Assembly: GCA_021018995.1 (NCBI GenBank)
Contig: JAJIZI010000022.1
Span: 310,001-374,000, forward strand
Direction of reading: 5' to 3'
Source: Chloranthus sessilifolius
Taxonomy: Eukaryota > Streptophyta > Magnoliopsida > Chloranthales > Chloranthaceae
Length of the DNA: 64,000 nt
Shown: positions 9,337-21,226 of the stretch, one piece after another
Layout: the number at the start of each line of letters is the position of its first letter
Position numbering within the stretch: the stretch's first letter is position 1
The notes under the pieces: model-generated
Told to the model about the DNA's origin: nothing
What the model saw: only the letters and a program-made list of their open reading frames with translations
The model's database searches: none
Position numbers and translations under genes: made by a program

Positions 9337-11574
9337 TTACCAAATTATGAATCAGATAATGTCTCAAGAGATGGTCAAAGTATTTCTTTCGACGAGGACG
9401 AAACAAGCACAGATGGTGTTGATGATGTTATAGGGGTCGATGAGGTATTTGAAGAATGCAACTTTGAAAGATGTAAGGTGAAGGAAGGGGTGAAGCGGAA
9501 TGAAGGGTTAAACGAGAACCCATCATATAATTGGGCGGAGCCGATGGAGGAGTGTAATGAAACGATATCCTCGAAACGTAAGAAGAATGAAAGGGAGGAT
9601 GGGATAAAGCTGGACGAGGGTCTGAACGAAAGGGTATTCCCAAAATGCACGAAGGGCAAATGTCTTAGCGGGGCAAAGCCGAATAAGGAGCCGAATGAAA
9701 GAGTATCTCCAAAAGGCCACAAGAATGGGCAGTTTAATCACGACCAAGGCTTCTTTTCCAGGCGGACTCCGACCGATTCGATGGGTTCCCAAGATTCGGA
9801 GTCTCGATTCTTTTTCAATGACGAAAGCGAGGATGACTCTAATAACTTGAGCGTTGGGGCGATATTCCGTTCGAAAGAAGTATTTCATACTTTTCTGAGG
9901 GAGTATGCTATAAGAAAGAATTTTATGTTGGAGCCCATAAAGACATGTAATACACTTATTACAGCAGGGTGTGCAGGTCCCTCTTGCCCTTAGCGTATAC
10001 ATGCTTCAAAGCAACAGGACGCGTTGGCATTCTAAGTAAGAAGTTATGTGCCGCATCATACATGTTTATTTTCGGGGGTTGGCTCAGGTCATCAACAGGC
10101 ATCCAGTAAATGGATTGCAAGTCAGATTAGTGATCGGGTGCGCAAACATCCTAATATGAGACCCAATGAGATTGCATTCGATTTGAAGGAAAAATTTGGT
10201 GTAGAAGTTAGCTACTTTAAAGCGTGGAAAGGAAAGGAAATCGCTTTCGAACATGCTTTTGGTGGATGGGATGAATCGTATAATTTACTACCACCTTATT
10301 GCATCGAGTTAAAGCGAGTAGATCCGGGAGCCGTGACTATTTTACTCCGGCATCCTGACAATGCTTTCTTCCGATTTTTCTGGGCATTTGGGCCATCGAT
10401 CCGCAGTTATCGGGAAAAAAAATTATGACGAATTATCTCAATTGATGGGGCTCATCTAAGAGGCAAATATGTCGGTAAACTCTTAATTGCAACAGCAATT
10501 GATGGTAACAACGGATTGTTCCCCTTGGCATTTGCAGCGGTTGAGGAAGAAACAAAGGAAGCATGGAGTTGGTTTTTAACTATACTACGTAAGCAGATCA
10601 TTGTTGATGATGAAACTCCTCTTGTGCTCATTAGTGATCGTAACAAAGCGTTGATGGAAGTTTTGAATGTGATTTTTCCGCATGCATACCAAAGTTATTG
10701 TTTTAAGCACTTGTGTGATTACTTTGGTAAGAAATTCAAGCGCAAGTTTATCCAAAGCTGGTTATGGAAAATTGCCCGCAGCTTTACGGTACCGGATTTT
10801 GAGGCAGAAATGTATGGGTTGAAGGAAAGCAACCTTGATTGCTGGGAATGGTTAAACGGTGTTAATAAACATCTATGGTCTAGATCCTATTTTCCGGGAA
10901 AGCGATATCATTTGTTGATAACAAATATATCTGAATCTTTGAACTCTATGCTGAAGTTCGATAGAGCTTTGCCTATCAGGTTCATCGTTGAAAAGACACG
11001 TGAAAAGGTAACCGAATATTTCTACCGAAGGAAGCTTGATGGTGCAGCCTTGGGGACGGGTTTGACAAAGTACGCAGAAAAATATTTGTGTCGTCAATCC
11101 CATTATGCATCGCATATGTGGCCTACTCCGTCCAGCTTGAATGAGTTTACAGTCAGGACTACTACTCGAAAATTTAATGTTAACCTAGAGTTGAAGACAT
11201 GTTCTTGCCGCCGATTTGACGTGTTGGGTCTCCTGTGCTCCCATGCATTGGCAGTAATAAAATATTAGCGGGCTGCAGTGTTAGATTATTGTGAAGATTG
11301 GTTTAAGGCTGGTAGATATCGTGCTACGTACGAGGAAGTTATGCTCCCCACTACCGATGTTAGTGAGTGGAGTGGTAAATATGAGGGCGCTAAAGTTCTA
11401 CCGCCACATCCTAGAAACCCTTCCGGTCGCCCCAAAAAAAATCGGTATAGGTCAGCATACGAGACCAATAGGAAAGGTAATTGCAGTGTGTGTAGCGTCA
11501 AAGGACACAATCGGAGGGGTTGTCCACAAAAAAAGAGTGGAGCCGCACAAGAGGAATGCTTTTCGAGGCTGTAG
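9337..11574 (+). pseudogene. MULE transposase, full-length, four in-frame stops
   Basis: Complete Mutator-like transposase in one reading frame. Order: acidic leader (9337-9880); DNA-binding block from SVGAIFRSKEVFHTFLREYA; helix region NEIAFDLKEKFGVEVSYFKA; DDE core with first Asp in SIDGAHLRGKY (about 10440) and second in VLISDRNKALMEVL (about 10625); the QSYCFKHLCDYF stretch matching the family's C/H block; SWIM zinc finger CSCRRFDVLGLLCSHALAV (about 11200-11256); and a C-terminal zinc knuckle CSVCSVKGHNRRGC (Cx2Cx4Hx4C). In-frame stops lie at 9991 (TAG), 10033 (TAA), 10426 (TGA) and 11266 (TAG). There is no frameshift over about 745 codons, so decay is by substitution and rather recent. 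Upstream, the frame is closed by a TAA at 9334, and a CAG at 9328-9330 could mark a 3' splice site. Terminal inverted repeats were not found. Confidence 0.93.
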
Positions 11575-13611
11575 GTACCCCTAAAATAGTATTTGTCACA
11601 TCATTATTTAATTCTCACAGTTTATTTATAAATATATATGAAGAGATTTGCTTTCATGATTATTTATTTCTCTAAATTATTTTTTTTGCTTCCATGATTA
11701 TTTAATTCTCTCATAGAAGAAAAACTAAATTAACTAACGCAAAGGCAGTAAGCCTTTGGGAGGATTCAATATCTATAAAAATTTAGGTTTTTTTTTTCCT
11801 TATCTGATAATTTCGTACAAATTTTAGCTTGTCTGATTTGACATTTTTACAAACTTCATCATTGGCATCACTGACCTCATTTCCAATGCATGGCCCATTT
11901 GATGACACATGAAATTGAGCAATAGTTTTCCTCCCAGTTTTGAGCCTTCGCACTAAAATAGTAAATTCAATAATCCAACAAAGGCAAAACTTTTCACATG
12001 TCGAGAAATACTGTTTTCTATCAAAGAGGAAATAATAACATACAATTTCACAAGTAAGTGCACAACTTATCAACAAATTACAAATCGTACACATTCTATT
12101 TTTCTTTCCCCTTCAGCTTCATTCTCTTTGTTGTTCCATCTAGGATCTTTCACCATTACTGCCGGTTCACGATTCTCAAAGCCCCTCATCTCCGATATAA
12201 GATTGATGGGGACAAATTCGTCTTTCTTCTCCATCTCTAGTAGGCCCAAGCTTTCCCCTCCCCCTGATAGAGTGGGGCAGAGAGATCAGACTCAGTTGTT
12301 GTTTCCTTCCCGGAAGGACTTTTTATTTCCAGCAATGATGACTCACCCTTCCGCCCAACTGCCAGGGGGCAAATATTCCTTTGTCTGAAATGAGGTTATT
12401 ACTGTTTTCATTGATGATAATAGTTTAATTTGCGACCCTAAGTTTGCAAGATTGTCAGCTGGTGCAGAAGCGCAAGTCAATGATTTTAAGCCTATTGTAT
12501 TCATATGGTTAGGCTTAGGGTTTGGGTTTATAGGGATTTGGGATCTAAATTTTTTTATGATTATATTATGAACACCAACTTTTATATCAGTTGTCACATT
12601 TAATTTAATACTAGTGTGCGCTGCACATGCAGTCGTCATTATGTGTTTCAGCCTCGGTTGTTTATAATTTAACATTATTTGAAGAAATTGTTAGAATTTT
12701 ATTTGAAAAAGAGAAATGAAAAATAATGACCAGAAGTTATTGAGACGGCAGCTCAGTGCACTAAATTAATCCATTTTCTTATTTTTCTACAAGGGAAATG
12801 ATCTTATGATTCGAGATACATCATGCCTCGAGCTTCGAAACATATTGGAGTTGGCAAACTATATGTGAAAAAACATACATTGTATTAGTATTAGTGGATG
12901 CCCCAGAAATAGTTTGAGAGTGACCATATCCCCAAAACATCTGAAGAACCACTTGTTAATTTTATATTTTTTCCAAATAGTGTGATAGTGACTATATCTA
13001 TGAGCTTTCTACTTCTCATTCCAAATAGATCATAAAATATTGCAAACCTTTATCTTTTGGTCATTAGTGTGACTTAACAATATGAAGTTGGACCACTGCA
13101 GTTTTTTTGAAGCCTAACTGATACAATGGTTCTTTTTGAAACTAACAATTCATGAGGTGGCTTTACAAACTCCCATATATATATAGTGAGACGCATATTA
13201 ACCCATCATATGTAATTTATTATGCAATGAAGTGGCGTGCTGGTTAAATTTTTGACTATTTCTGTTTAAGATAACTTTGCACAAAAAATGATTAGGAGGA
13301 AGTGGATATTGAGTGCTCACTTGTGATTATAATGATGTTAGTTATCTGCCTATAGAAAGCTTTGCTTTTGAATCTTGCTAAAGTTAAAACCATTTAGTTT
13401 AATTCAGGTGGGTGTGCATTTAATGGTACTTATTTCTGTCAGTTTAGTTCGTGCAGTCTGAAACTGATATGTTTGGCATGTATCTCCGAGATAGCAATAT
13501 CTCTGCAACTATCATCGGTTAAGTTGGATGGTTAAGTCAAATTGCATAAATTTTCTCGCAAGCAACTTTTATGCGCATTAGAACATGGTAAATTGAGTTG
13601 ATCTGTGATTC
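11575..13611. other. No gene seen
   Basis: AT-rich intergenic sequence. The short open frames here (for example 11783-12094 minus and 12128-12388 plus) have no recognisable domain and no compositional bias towards coding. The first part may hold the 3' end of the MULE. Confidence 0.5.
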
Positions 13612-13850
13612 CCTTTGTGTTTGGTTTAGCTCTTTCAGGCCAAAGAGTGGCATTTTTGCTCTTTGGCTCCTGCGAGGAACTACTTTCACTTTCGATGGCA
13701 CAGCTCCTCGCCTCATTTCTCTGACAGGGAGTTGTTTTAAGTGACAAAACTGCTCTCTGCCTGAGCAGATTTTATCTGCTCTGGTGGAGAGCTGCGCTTG
13801 CTGGTATAACAGCTAACAGAAAAACAGATTTTTAGAGCTACCACAACGGC
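13612..13850. mobile_element. MITE, GTGTTTGG...AGCTCTTT family, member 1
   Basis: The left side reads GTGTTTGGTTTAGCTCTTTC and the right side, reverse complemented, GTTGTGGTAGCTCTAA. Between them are several GCTCTCTGCC/GAGCAGAT blocks in both orientations. The same blocks make up the elements at 18710-18977 and 30210-30386. Short, non-coding, with inverted ends; the boundaries of this copy are the least certain of the three. Confidence 0.5.
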
Positions 13851-15029
13851 ATTTCAACCAAGGACAGGATTCATGTACAGGAGTTGTTTTGTTCATTCCG
13901 ATATGAGTGGCACAGATCTGATTCCCACTCTCACTCTGAAAGGGTTTGCATCGTATGTTATAGGTCTTATTTTTCTTTTGCTGGGTAATATTCACAATCT
14001 TCCGGTTGAGCTACAAGCCCAAACCCTTGCATCGTATATTTTAGATTATAAAGATATGTGCGCGAGAGCTTTGAAACAGTACCAGGGAGGCACTCCTAGA
14101 TGCTGAAAAGCAACAGGCCGAGCGACACTTCTATTAGCTATGGAAATCCCCTGCCTTTAAAGAATATTAATGGTCGAACTACAAGGATATCCTCAACAGT
14201 AGATGGCAAGTGTCCATCACTACTTCATGTATTCCAAACAAGGTCTAAAATATCATTATCCAAGCCATTTTTGTTTGTCTCCATTACCGAGAAAATATAC
14301 AATATGAATTTATATTAAACAATACCCCGTGAAGAAGATTTTTCGTTGTTTGCATCATCCAATACAAATGACATCTTCCGATAGATTAGGCATCTTCTGA
14401 GAATTTGATCTATGATACCAAATCAAGTTTATGGGGACATCTCTGATTTGTGGGGACTTCATTCCCCCTTTTGATCCACTTGTTCTTGTAGGGATGTGGA
14501 TTCCTCTTGCAGTCATCCCAAGTTTGTTCTCGCAACTCTCTCCAAATTCATTACACAGTTAGGCACTTTTCTAGAGATGCTCTATGTCCTAAGATCTTGG
14601 ACTGCACCCTACCTAGTAGGCTACCCACATTGGAGACTCGTCGTTTAATGATGAGTCTGGGCATACTTCTAAAAGCTTGTCAGAGAGACTTAGCCGATTA
14701 ATTAGCTGGAAGAGTCCTAGTTATATCAAATGTAGTTATAGGAAATTAGAAAATATAGGGACGCATAAGGAAGAATATGAGGGTACATAGAGTAGCTTAG
14801 GGGTATTTTGTTTCTAAAGTATAAAAACACTAAAATTGACAGAAATAGGGGGATTCGTGCTTTTATATAGTAGTAAGGATAAGAATATATATATGCACAG
14901 GTACGAATATATATACGGTAAATATATGGGTTTTTTTCATTTTGATTGAGCTTTTGACCTCGGGATTGGTGCTAAGTGATCCCAATCTTCCCTAAACTAC
15001 CCCTTCATCATTTTTAATACGTTTTACCC
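13851..15029. other. No gene seen
   Basis: Intergenic sequence without a recognisable gene or repeat. Open frames 13873-14106 and 14507-14701 lack known motifs. Confidence 0.45.
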
Positions 15030-15212
15030 CACTACAAAAAATAAGACTATTAGCGGCAGTTTTTTTTAATAAAAAACTGCCGCTATTAGTCTTGTCGCTA
15101 CAAAAAATTGCCGTTACAAAAATAATAGCGGCAGTTTTTTGTAGCGACAGGACTAATAGCGGCAGTTTTTTATAATAAAAAACTGCCGCTAATAGTTTTA
15201 TTTTTAGTAGTG
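15030..15212. mobile_element. CACTA-type MITE with nested hairpins
   Basis: A 183-bp element begins CACTACAAAAAATAAGAC and ends with the reverse complement of CACTACTAAAAATAAAAC. It is flanked by the 3-bp duplication CCC (15027-15029 and 15213-15215), as expected for CACTA (En/Spm) transposons. The motif AATAGCGGCAGTTTTTT appears several times in both orientations, so each end folds into its own hairpin and the whole element folds again. Confidence 0.88.
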
Positions 15213-15215
15213 CCC

Positions 15216-16631
15216 ATAGTGGATCCAACTCCCATCCAATTCTCATTCAAAATTTAGAATTTTTGAATTTCTCTTATCTCCATTAAATCTCTTCCAAACC
15301 TCAACTAAACTCATTTTACCTTAGTTAAACCCACTTAATTAGTGAAATCTAATCTTTTAAAAACCCTCGAGCATAGTAATTAACTATTTTACCCTCACTA
15401 TTCTATTCATCCAAGGGACATTTTGGCAATGACTTCTTCTAACTTTCACTATGAGAAAAAGAATTTCTTTAAATAGAAGTGGGTACAATCAATTAACATC
15501 TAAAAATATAAGATAGTGTCATATCTCCTCTCTTTTGTTTAAGCCTTATATTATATTATGTAAGCAAAGAAGTCTGATGGAGAAGAAGATAAAGATGATG
15601 GATTTAAAGTCCTGCCATGGATATGATGTAGAAGATAGTGGAAGAGAACGATGAAAAAATTCTAATAGAGAAGAAGAGAAAGAAGTCGGGCGTGGAAGAG
15701 CTTGATCGGCACCGTCAAAAACGCGATAGCCACAGTCACCACCAATAACACATGAATTGTTGAAGATTTGCGCTGCCATATCTTTGATTTTGTCGTCGAT
15801 TCGTAAGCCTTAATGGGCCGGTGGAGAAGATTAATTTATAGTAATAAGTAATAACGTTATTTACAGCTCACTTATCTTCATTTTTTCATTGGTTTATTTA
15901 ATTAGAAATATATGACAATTACAAGACTCTGATTATTCATAGTGACAAATACAAGACTATGATTATTCATAGTGACTATAAAGCTGTTATTATTTTTCAC
16001 TCTTAGTTTTGATGGTTTTTATCGAACGAAATTACTAGGGGACCTCGAAAAGCAGACCAACAACGGATTGCTTATGTGGCGATGCAATTGGATGGCCCGA
16101 CCTGCATTGGTAGGACACATTGTGCTTCCATCACGCCAAATAAGGGTATGTTGAATGATATGTTGTTTGTAGTCCGCCATATATTAGTGATATCCATCAA
16201 TGTCTGACCATAGTGACAAATTTCTGAATCCATCAATGTCTGATCACCCGCATGATATCCATCAATTCTGATCCATAGTGACAAACTTGGCGAAATTCAT
16301 TGAATTTCTCCAAAATGGGGGTACAACAAAAACATTTGGGAAAAATTTAAGTGATTTTGAAGAAAATTTATAAATTTATGTTATTTTCACAAAATTTTGA
16401 GATTTCGGATCTTTTTCAGTGGAATATACTTTGGCCCCCTCCCATAAAAATTTATGGCTCAGTCTCATCATGTGATCTTGCAACATGCAGATGACCTCTG
16501 CACCCGGGCGTATTCTCCCCAACGCCTTCGATGAAACTGATTTCGAAGGGTGACTTGATACTTGGGTCACTTTTTAGGCAGTGTCATGTCATAATAATGC
16601 GTGTGCAGTCTGATTTGAAGGTGATGCTCAG
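15216..16631. repeat. Intergenic; two small tandem repeats
   Basis: No gene is seen. A 30-bp unit (ACAAGACT, then TGATTATTCATAGTGAC) occurs twice at 15921-15977. A looser repeat, ATCCATCAATGTCTGA with CATAGTGACAAA, occurs two to three times at 16190-16290. Confidence 0.6.
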
Positions 16632-18185
16632 CAAGCCCGGCCCTGACATTTTGGGGGCCCAAGGCGAGTCCCTAAAATGGGGGCCCCTACTTTATATTAC
16701 CTTAAAATATATAAAAAATTCTCAAAATTTTTTTTTTGACAAATAAAATAATACTCATTCTATTTTACTATATATAATTTGAAAATGTAATTAAGAATTT
16801 AATATATAATTTCAAAATGTAATTAAGAATTTTTATTTCTAATTACAAAAATTAGAAAAACTAAGAAAAAAATCACATAAATTAAAAGGACCTTTTACTT
16901 CCGCGACATCAGTTTACCGTAACCAACCGAAATAATGCCGAGAGTATCAAGGTCAGATCTTTTTCCTATCCGATGTGAGACTATCACAATCCCCCACCTT
17001 ATAGAAGACCTATTTTCGGCTCTGATATCATTCAATGATGACCTAGACCCACATGCCACAATATTGTCCGGTTCTGAGCTTGTCCTCGATTTTGTTTCTG
17101 GCATGGGCTTCAGTCTCCATCCAAAAAGCATTATGACATGTAACACCCACCATCACATATTGCCCAGGGTCAAGAGTTTTCTCTATCTCCCTATTAAAAG
17201 AAAAAAAAAAAAAACAAGAGACTTTTTTCCCTATTTGATTTGGGAAAATATCACATTACTAGTGGTGTTAAGCCGGATCACGTAATTCAAACTCTTGTCC
17301 CAGATATCATAATAATAACAGTGACCTACACAATGTTTTAGGGTCCTGACATTTGTACAACTAAGCTTTTGCTGTGATTGATGGGCAAATGGGTTTCCCT
17401 ATGTATGATTGAAAAAGGAGCAACATAGGTCCACAGTTGTCTAACCATATAATAATTAACAAATATAGAAATACACATTTTGCTTTGAAAAAACAAACAG
17501 AATGGCACATAGATTCTGTAAAAAACAATCATATCAAATCTACATACTATTGAATCTGAGATGGTGGATTAAACGATGCAAGATTTATGTATATCTAACT
17601 GAGATATACCAAAAGAAATAAACAAAAAAAAGCAGATTTCAGATTAATTTCATTGGAAAAGAAGAACCCATATGATCATCTACAACAAAACCCACTTTTA
17701 ATTTCCATAACAAAGAAGAAGCCATATGATCAACTAAACCAAAACCCACTTCAGAAATCCATTTCAATCAATTGAAAATTTTGAAAAAGAACTTATTTTT
17801 TTTCTTATTTAATAAGAAAAAAAAAAACAAAAGACTTCAGATTTCACCTAGTTTATGAGTTTTTTTTGAGTAAGAACAAAAATAAAATAAAACTAACTGA
17901 GTGAAAGAAGTTTGAGAAGCATACCTTCAACTGGGTCTGTTGTAGCTTGAGTTTGGAGATACGAAACAGAGAGATCGCTGGATTGGTGGCCGGTGGAGCC
18001 TTGAGAGACGGGAGGGTTTGGACTTTGGAGAGACGAGAGAGAGAGGGCTGGAGATGAGGGCCCTTTATATTTATTTTTATTTTTTTGTCAAACCTAATTT
18101 TTAAAAGGGTTTTTTTTTTAGGGGGCCCTGGAAATCGGGAGCCCAAGGCAGCCGCCTGGCTTGCCTTGGTCCAAGGCCGGCCCTG
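16632..18185. mobile_element. Non-autonomous hAT-like element, 1.55 kb
   Basis: The left end reads CAAGCCCGGCCCTGAC and the right end, reverse complemented, CAGGGCCGGCCTTGG, i.e. imperfect CAGGGCCGG-type inverted ends. It is flanked by an 8-bp duplication, ATGCTCAG (16624-16631) and ATGCTCGG (18186-18193), one mismatch. The 8-bp duplication and CA...TG ends fit hAT. GGGGGCCC blocks just inside both ends are also shared. The interior (16740-18100) is AT-rich and has no transposase; a block near 16935-17190 resembles a fragment of a small LTR element. Confidence 0.8.
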
Positions 18186-18709
18186 ATGCTCGGCTAAGAT
18201 TGTATGGAAAAAAATCTCCATCATTGTCAAAGTAGTTAACGTCTTTAAAATTAAAGGTAACCTAATAACAAGGACTACTTGGTCCTGCATTTGTTTGCTG
18301 TCACGTGGCACTCAATCATATAATCAAGTGCATATAAAGGAGTAGGATCGAAAAATAATACTAGTGTGAAAAAAAATATTAAAATAACTCATAAAATTGT
18401 GCAGTCAACGAGTCAATTGCACGGTAAATGAACGGTAAAGTCACATTTGATTTCTATCATTCATTTGTCATACGGTTGACAGTATTGAAAACCTAAGTGA
18501 TTTTCACTACTTGGTAGTAGGATTTGAACACCTAAGGGGTCAATCTCATACCACTAAAAAAGTCAACAATGTACTTACATTGATTTTGCCCGTGTGAGCA
18601 TTGTACACTCCTAGGGCACGTTTGATCAAATATCGCAAAGCCCCCTCATCTTCCGAGATTGGAAGCCTTCCCACATGTTGTTAACCTTCTATATGTTTGA
18701 TAGTTTTTT

Positions 18710-18977
18710 AAGGCTATGATTCAGTTAGCTCTTATAAGAGCAGAAGCAACTCTTTGCCTCCTCTCTTTTAGAGCAGATAAACTACTCTCTGTCAGAGCAG
18801 ATATAATCTGTTTTGAGAAAGAATAGACATAAAGCAGTTTTATCACTTAAAACAACTCTTCGCCAGAACAAATGAGGCAAAGAATTGTGTTACCAAATGT
18901 AAAAGTAATTCTCTGCCAGAGCCAAAAAGTGAAAGAACTGCTCTCTGCCTCAAAAGAGCTAACCCAAACGCAGCCTG
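18710..18977. mobile_element. MITE, AGCTCTTT/GGCTGCGTTTGG family, member 2
   Basis: The left end is AAGGCTATGATTCAGTTAGC and the right end, reverse complemented, CAGGCTGCGTTTGGGTTAGC. The interior is made of GCTCTCTGCC, AGAGCAGA and TTTGCC blocks in both orientations. Target duplication not resolved. Confidence 0.7.
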
Positions 18978-19232
18978 AGGAAATGCGTTTAACTGCTTTT
19001 TACACTACCACTTACATGAAGTGGTGTACGAACTTATAGCTCTTCGTTCGCTCTCATAGTGCTAACATGTAAGACTGGTTACACAAATAATACGTTATGA
19101 GGTTCACTGCATTACCAACCCGTGCAAGATATCCTGACTTTAGGGTCATTTTTTGGGGTCCGTGTCTCATGGAATAAAAAATTGAAATGTCGGATGGTTA
19201 ACTCATACTCTCAAGATCCGTTGTGTGAAACC

Positions 19233-19436
19233 TCAAGGAGTTAGGTGAGTTGGCCAAGTATTTGCTTTCAAAAGCAGGAGACCTGAGTTCGAATCCCCTC
19301 CCCCCCTGAGGCCACCCTAAGGATTTTATCCTGCGTCAATTCGACATGCTGAATTTGTGTGCGATGTGCTCGGGATTAGGTGGGTGCTCTAAGAGGCTCG
19401 GATACCCAGGTTATCAAAAAAAAGAAAAAAAAAATC
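19233..19436 (+). mobile_element. tRNA-derived SINE
   Basis: An RNA polymerase III A-box-like TTAGGTGAGTTGG lies at 19241-19253 and a B-box-like GAGTTCGAATCC at 19285-19296, spaced as in a tRNA gene. A ~110-bp unrelated body follows, then an A-rich tail (19416-19434). The clover-leaf cannot be completed and there is no CCA-side acceptor stem, so this is a SINE and not a tRNA gene. Target duplication not identified. Confidence 0.7.
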
Positions 19437-19551
19437 CATAGTGTGCAAGTTGTACAAACACTACATTTAGGTTATTCTATGTCGTATGGCATTATAAAAA
19501 AAAATAAATAAATAAATAAATCTAGCTTGTCTTTATGCAGATATATTTTAA

Positions 19552-19968
19552 GGCTACGACTATTCACACTCGTTTTTGGAGTAAGGACCACACAGGATTT
19601 CATGTACGAATTTGAATAAGACAATGGAGATTGTTTTTTGTTCCAATCTTTCCCATGATCTATACCCATAATCTATCTTAAGATCATGGCGCACCTATCA
19701 AACGGTCAAATCTTAATTTCAAGTAGCACACTTTTCCAAAGTGTCTTAGATCATAGGAAAGGAAAAGAGTTGACCTTCACTTTTAGGGACATGTGTCATG
19801 TGGAATCAATATCTAACCATCTGATAGGTGCGACATGATCTTAAGATCTATCGTGGGGAAGATTGGTATAAAAAACAATATCTATCATCTAATTCAAATA
19901 AGTCAATGTTTTTCATCCCGAAAATTTGTGTGATTCTCGCTCGGAAAAAGGGTTGGAATAGCCGGTAC
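19552..19968. mobile_element. Fold-back MITE (GATCTTAAGATC family)
   Basis: The two halves are imperfect reverse complements over about 200 bp each. The left outer part is GCTACGACTATTCACACTCG, answered on the right by CCGGCTATTCCAACCC read in reverse. Nearer the centre both arms carry ATCTTAAGATCATG and the phrase for ACACTTTTCCAAAGTG/GGGACATGTGTC. It has relatives at 23.2-25.0 and 29.7 kb. Confidence 0.7.
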
Positions 19969-20187
19969 CATATTTTAATTACGACATTATAAGATGACAT
20001 GAGATCGGAGTGTGCATAAAAATCCAATGCATTTGTAAGAAGGGGCGGCGGGATAGGTAATGTGGAGACCCAAATTTCCACTATTGAAGTCAACTTTGGA
20101 CTTAAGAGATGAACAACTTGTTTGGCAGCTTACACTAAAAAATGTTGACCTATTTTATTTTCTCCCTCATTTTTTTATACTTTGGGA

Positions 20188-20279
20188 TCGCTGATCCGAT
20201 CCGCCGATACCAATACGGATCAGTTTCGAGCTGACCAATCCGGTGACCGATTCTGATATTTGAAATCATGGTATCAACT
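20188..20279. mobile_element. Partial MITE related to the ATACGTATCGG element
   Basis: The sequence GATCCGATCCGCCGATACC...CCGATTCTGATATTTG...CATGGTA matches the end and interior style of the element at 22856-23132. It is short and lacks the clear left end. Confidence 0.4.
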
Positions 20280-20487
20280 ATGTTGGAAAATAGACTGATA
20301 AAAAAAAATTAAGTTGGAAAATTGTATGTATAAATGCGGAAGAGGTTCGGGACTATGCGTTTGGATGCAGCCCTTAGTATTTGAGCATCATGTGTCACCC
20401 ATCACAAGGATCGGATGCCATGGAAATTTGAATAAGATTGATTAGGTATCACCCAAAAAATTGGGCATGATCCGAAACATATTCAAG

Positions 20488-20587
20488 ATCATTGAAAATG
20501 TAGTCAAAAGTACTCAAAATCAATGCACCAATTTGATTGGGCGTCACCTTATCTTTGACCAATAAAAATGAGGTAAAACAAGTCACA

Positions 20588-20643
<56 letters not shown>

Positions 20644-20736
20644 TTGAAAATGTGGTCAAAGGTATTCAAAATCAATGCACCAAATTAATTGGGCGTCACC
20701 TTATCTTTGACTCATCAAAAGGGGGTAAAACAGGTC

Positions 20737-20781
<45 letters not shown>
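20488..20781. repeat. Tandem duplication (152-bp period) with TA microsatellites
   Basis: A block starting ATCATTGAAAATGT and ending CAAGTCACAAT, followed by an (AT)n run, occurs at 20488-20641 and again from 20640. The copies differ at about ten positions. The TA runs are about 50 bp (20591-20641) and 40 bp (20741-20780). Confidence 0.9.
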
Positions 20782-20783
<2 letters not shown>

Positions 20784-21226
20784 TACGTGCCCCGTGGTTG
20801 ATCAACACGAAACGGGTGTTGTTTTGGGTTTGATCATCGCACATGGCATATGATTTGGCGTCTGGGCGCAGCCCTCCAGGGCTACCTCCGACGATATGCC
20901 CTATTCTCAATTTGAAAATATGATAACAAAAAGTCTATGAAATTAGACTCGTAACGCTTAGTCAGTTAATTGCTATCTTCAAAGCATTTTTCGCTCCTTT
21001 CTAAAGTGAATGATCAAGTTTGCAAAAGGCTCAACGAGCTCAATCTCTTAAATGTGGTCCATTAATTTGCAATGACCCTCTACAAGACTGAAATGGTAGA
21101 GGACCAACTCAGAAAACTCAATCTTTTGAAGGACCAAAAATAAAAGTAAAGGAATTTCAAACTAGTATATAAAGAGATTCATATAAATTCAACTTGTCTT
21201 GATCTATGTTTAGAGATTTCCTTTTA

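Noticed and set aside
9375..10002. Minus-strand frames opposite the second MULE
   Set aside because: Antisense shadows of the transposase leader.
11783..12388. Possible small genes in the 11.8-12.4 kb interval
   Set aside because: Short frames on both strands without domains, promoter or composition signal.
19241..19300. tRNA gene
   Set aside because: A and B boxes only; no complete clover-leaf, and an A-rich tail follows, so called a SINE.
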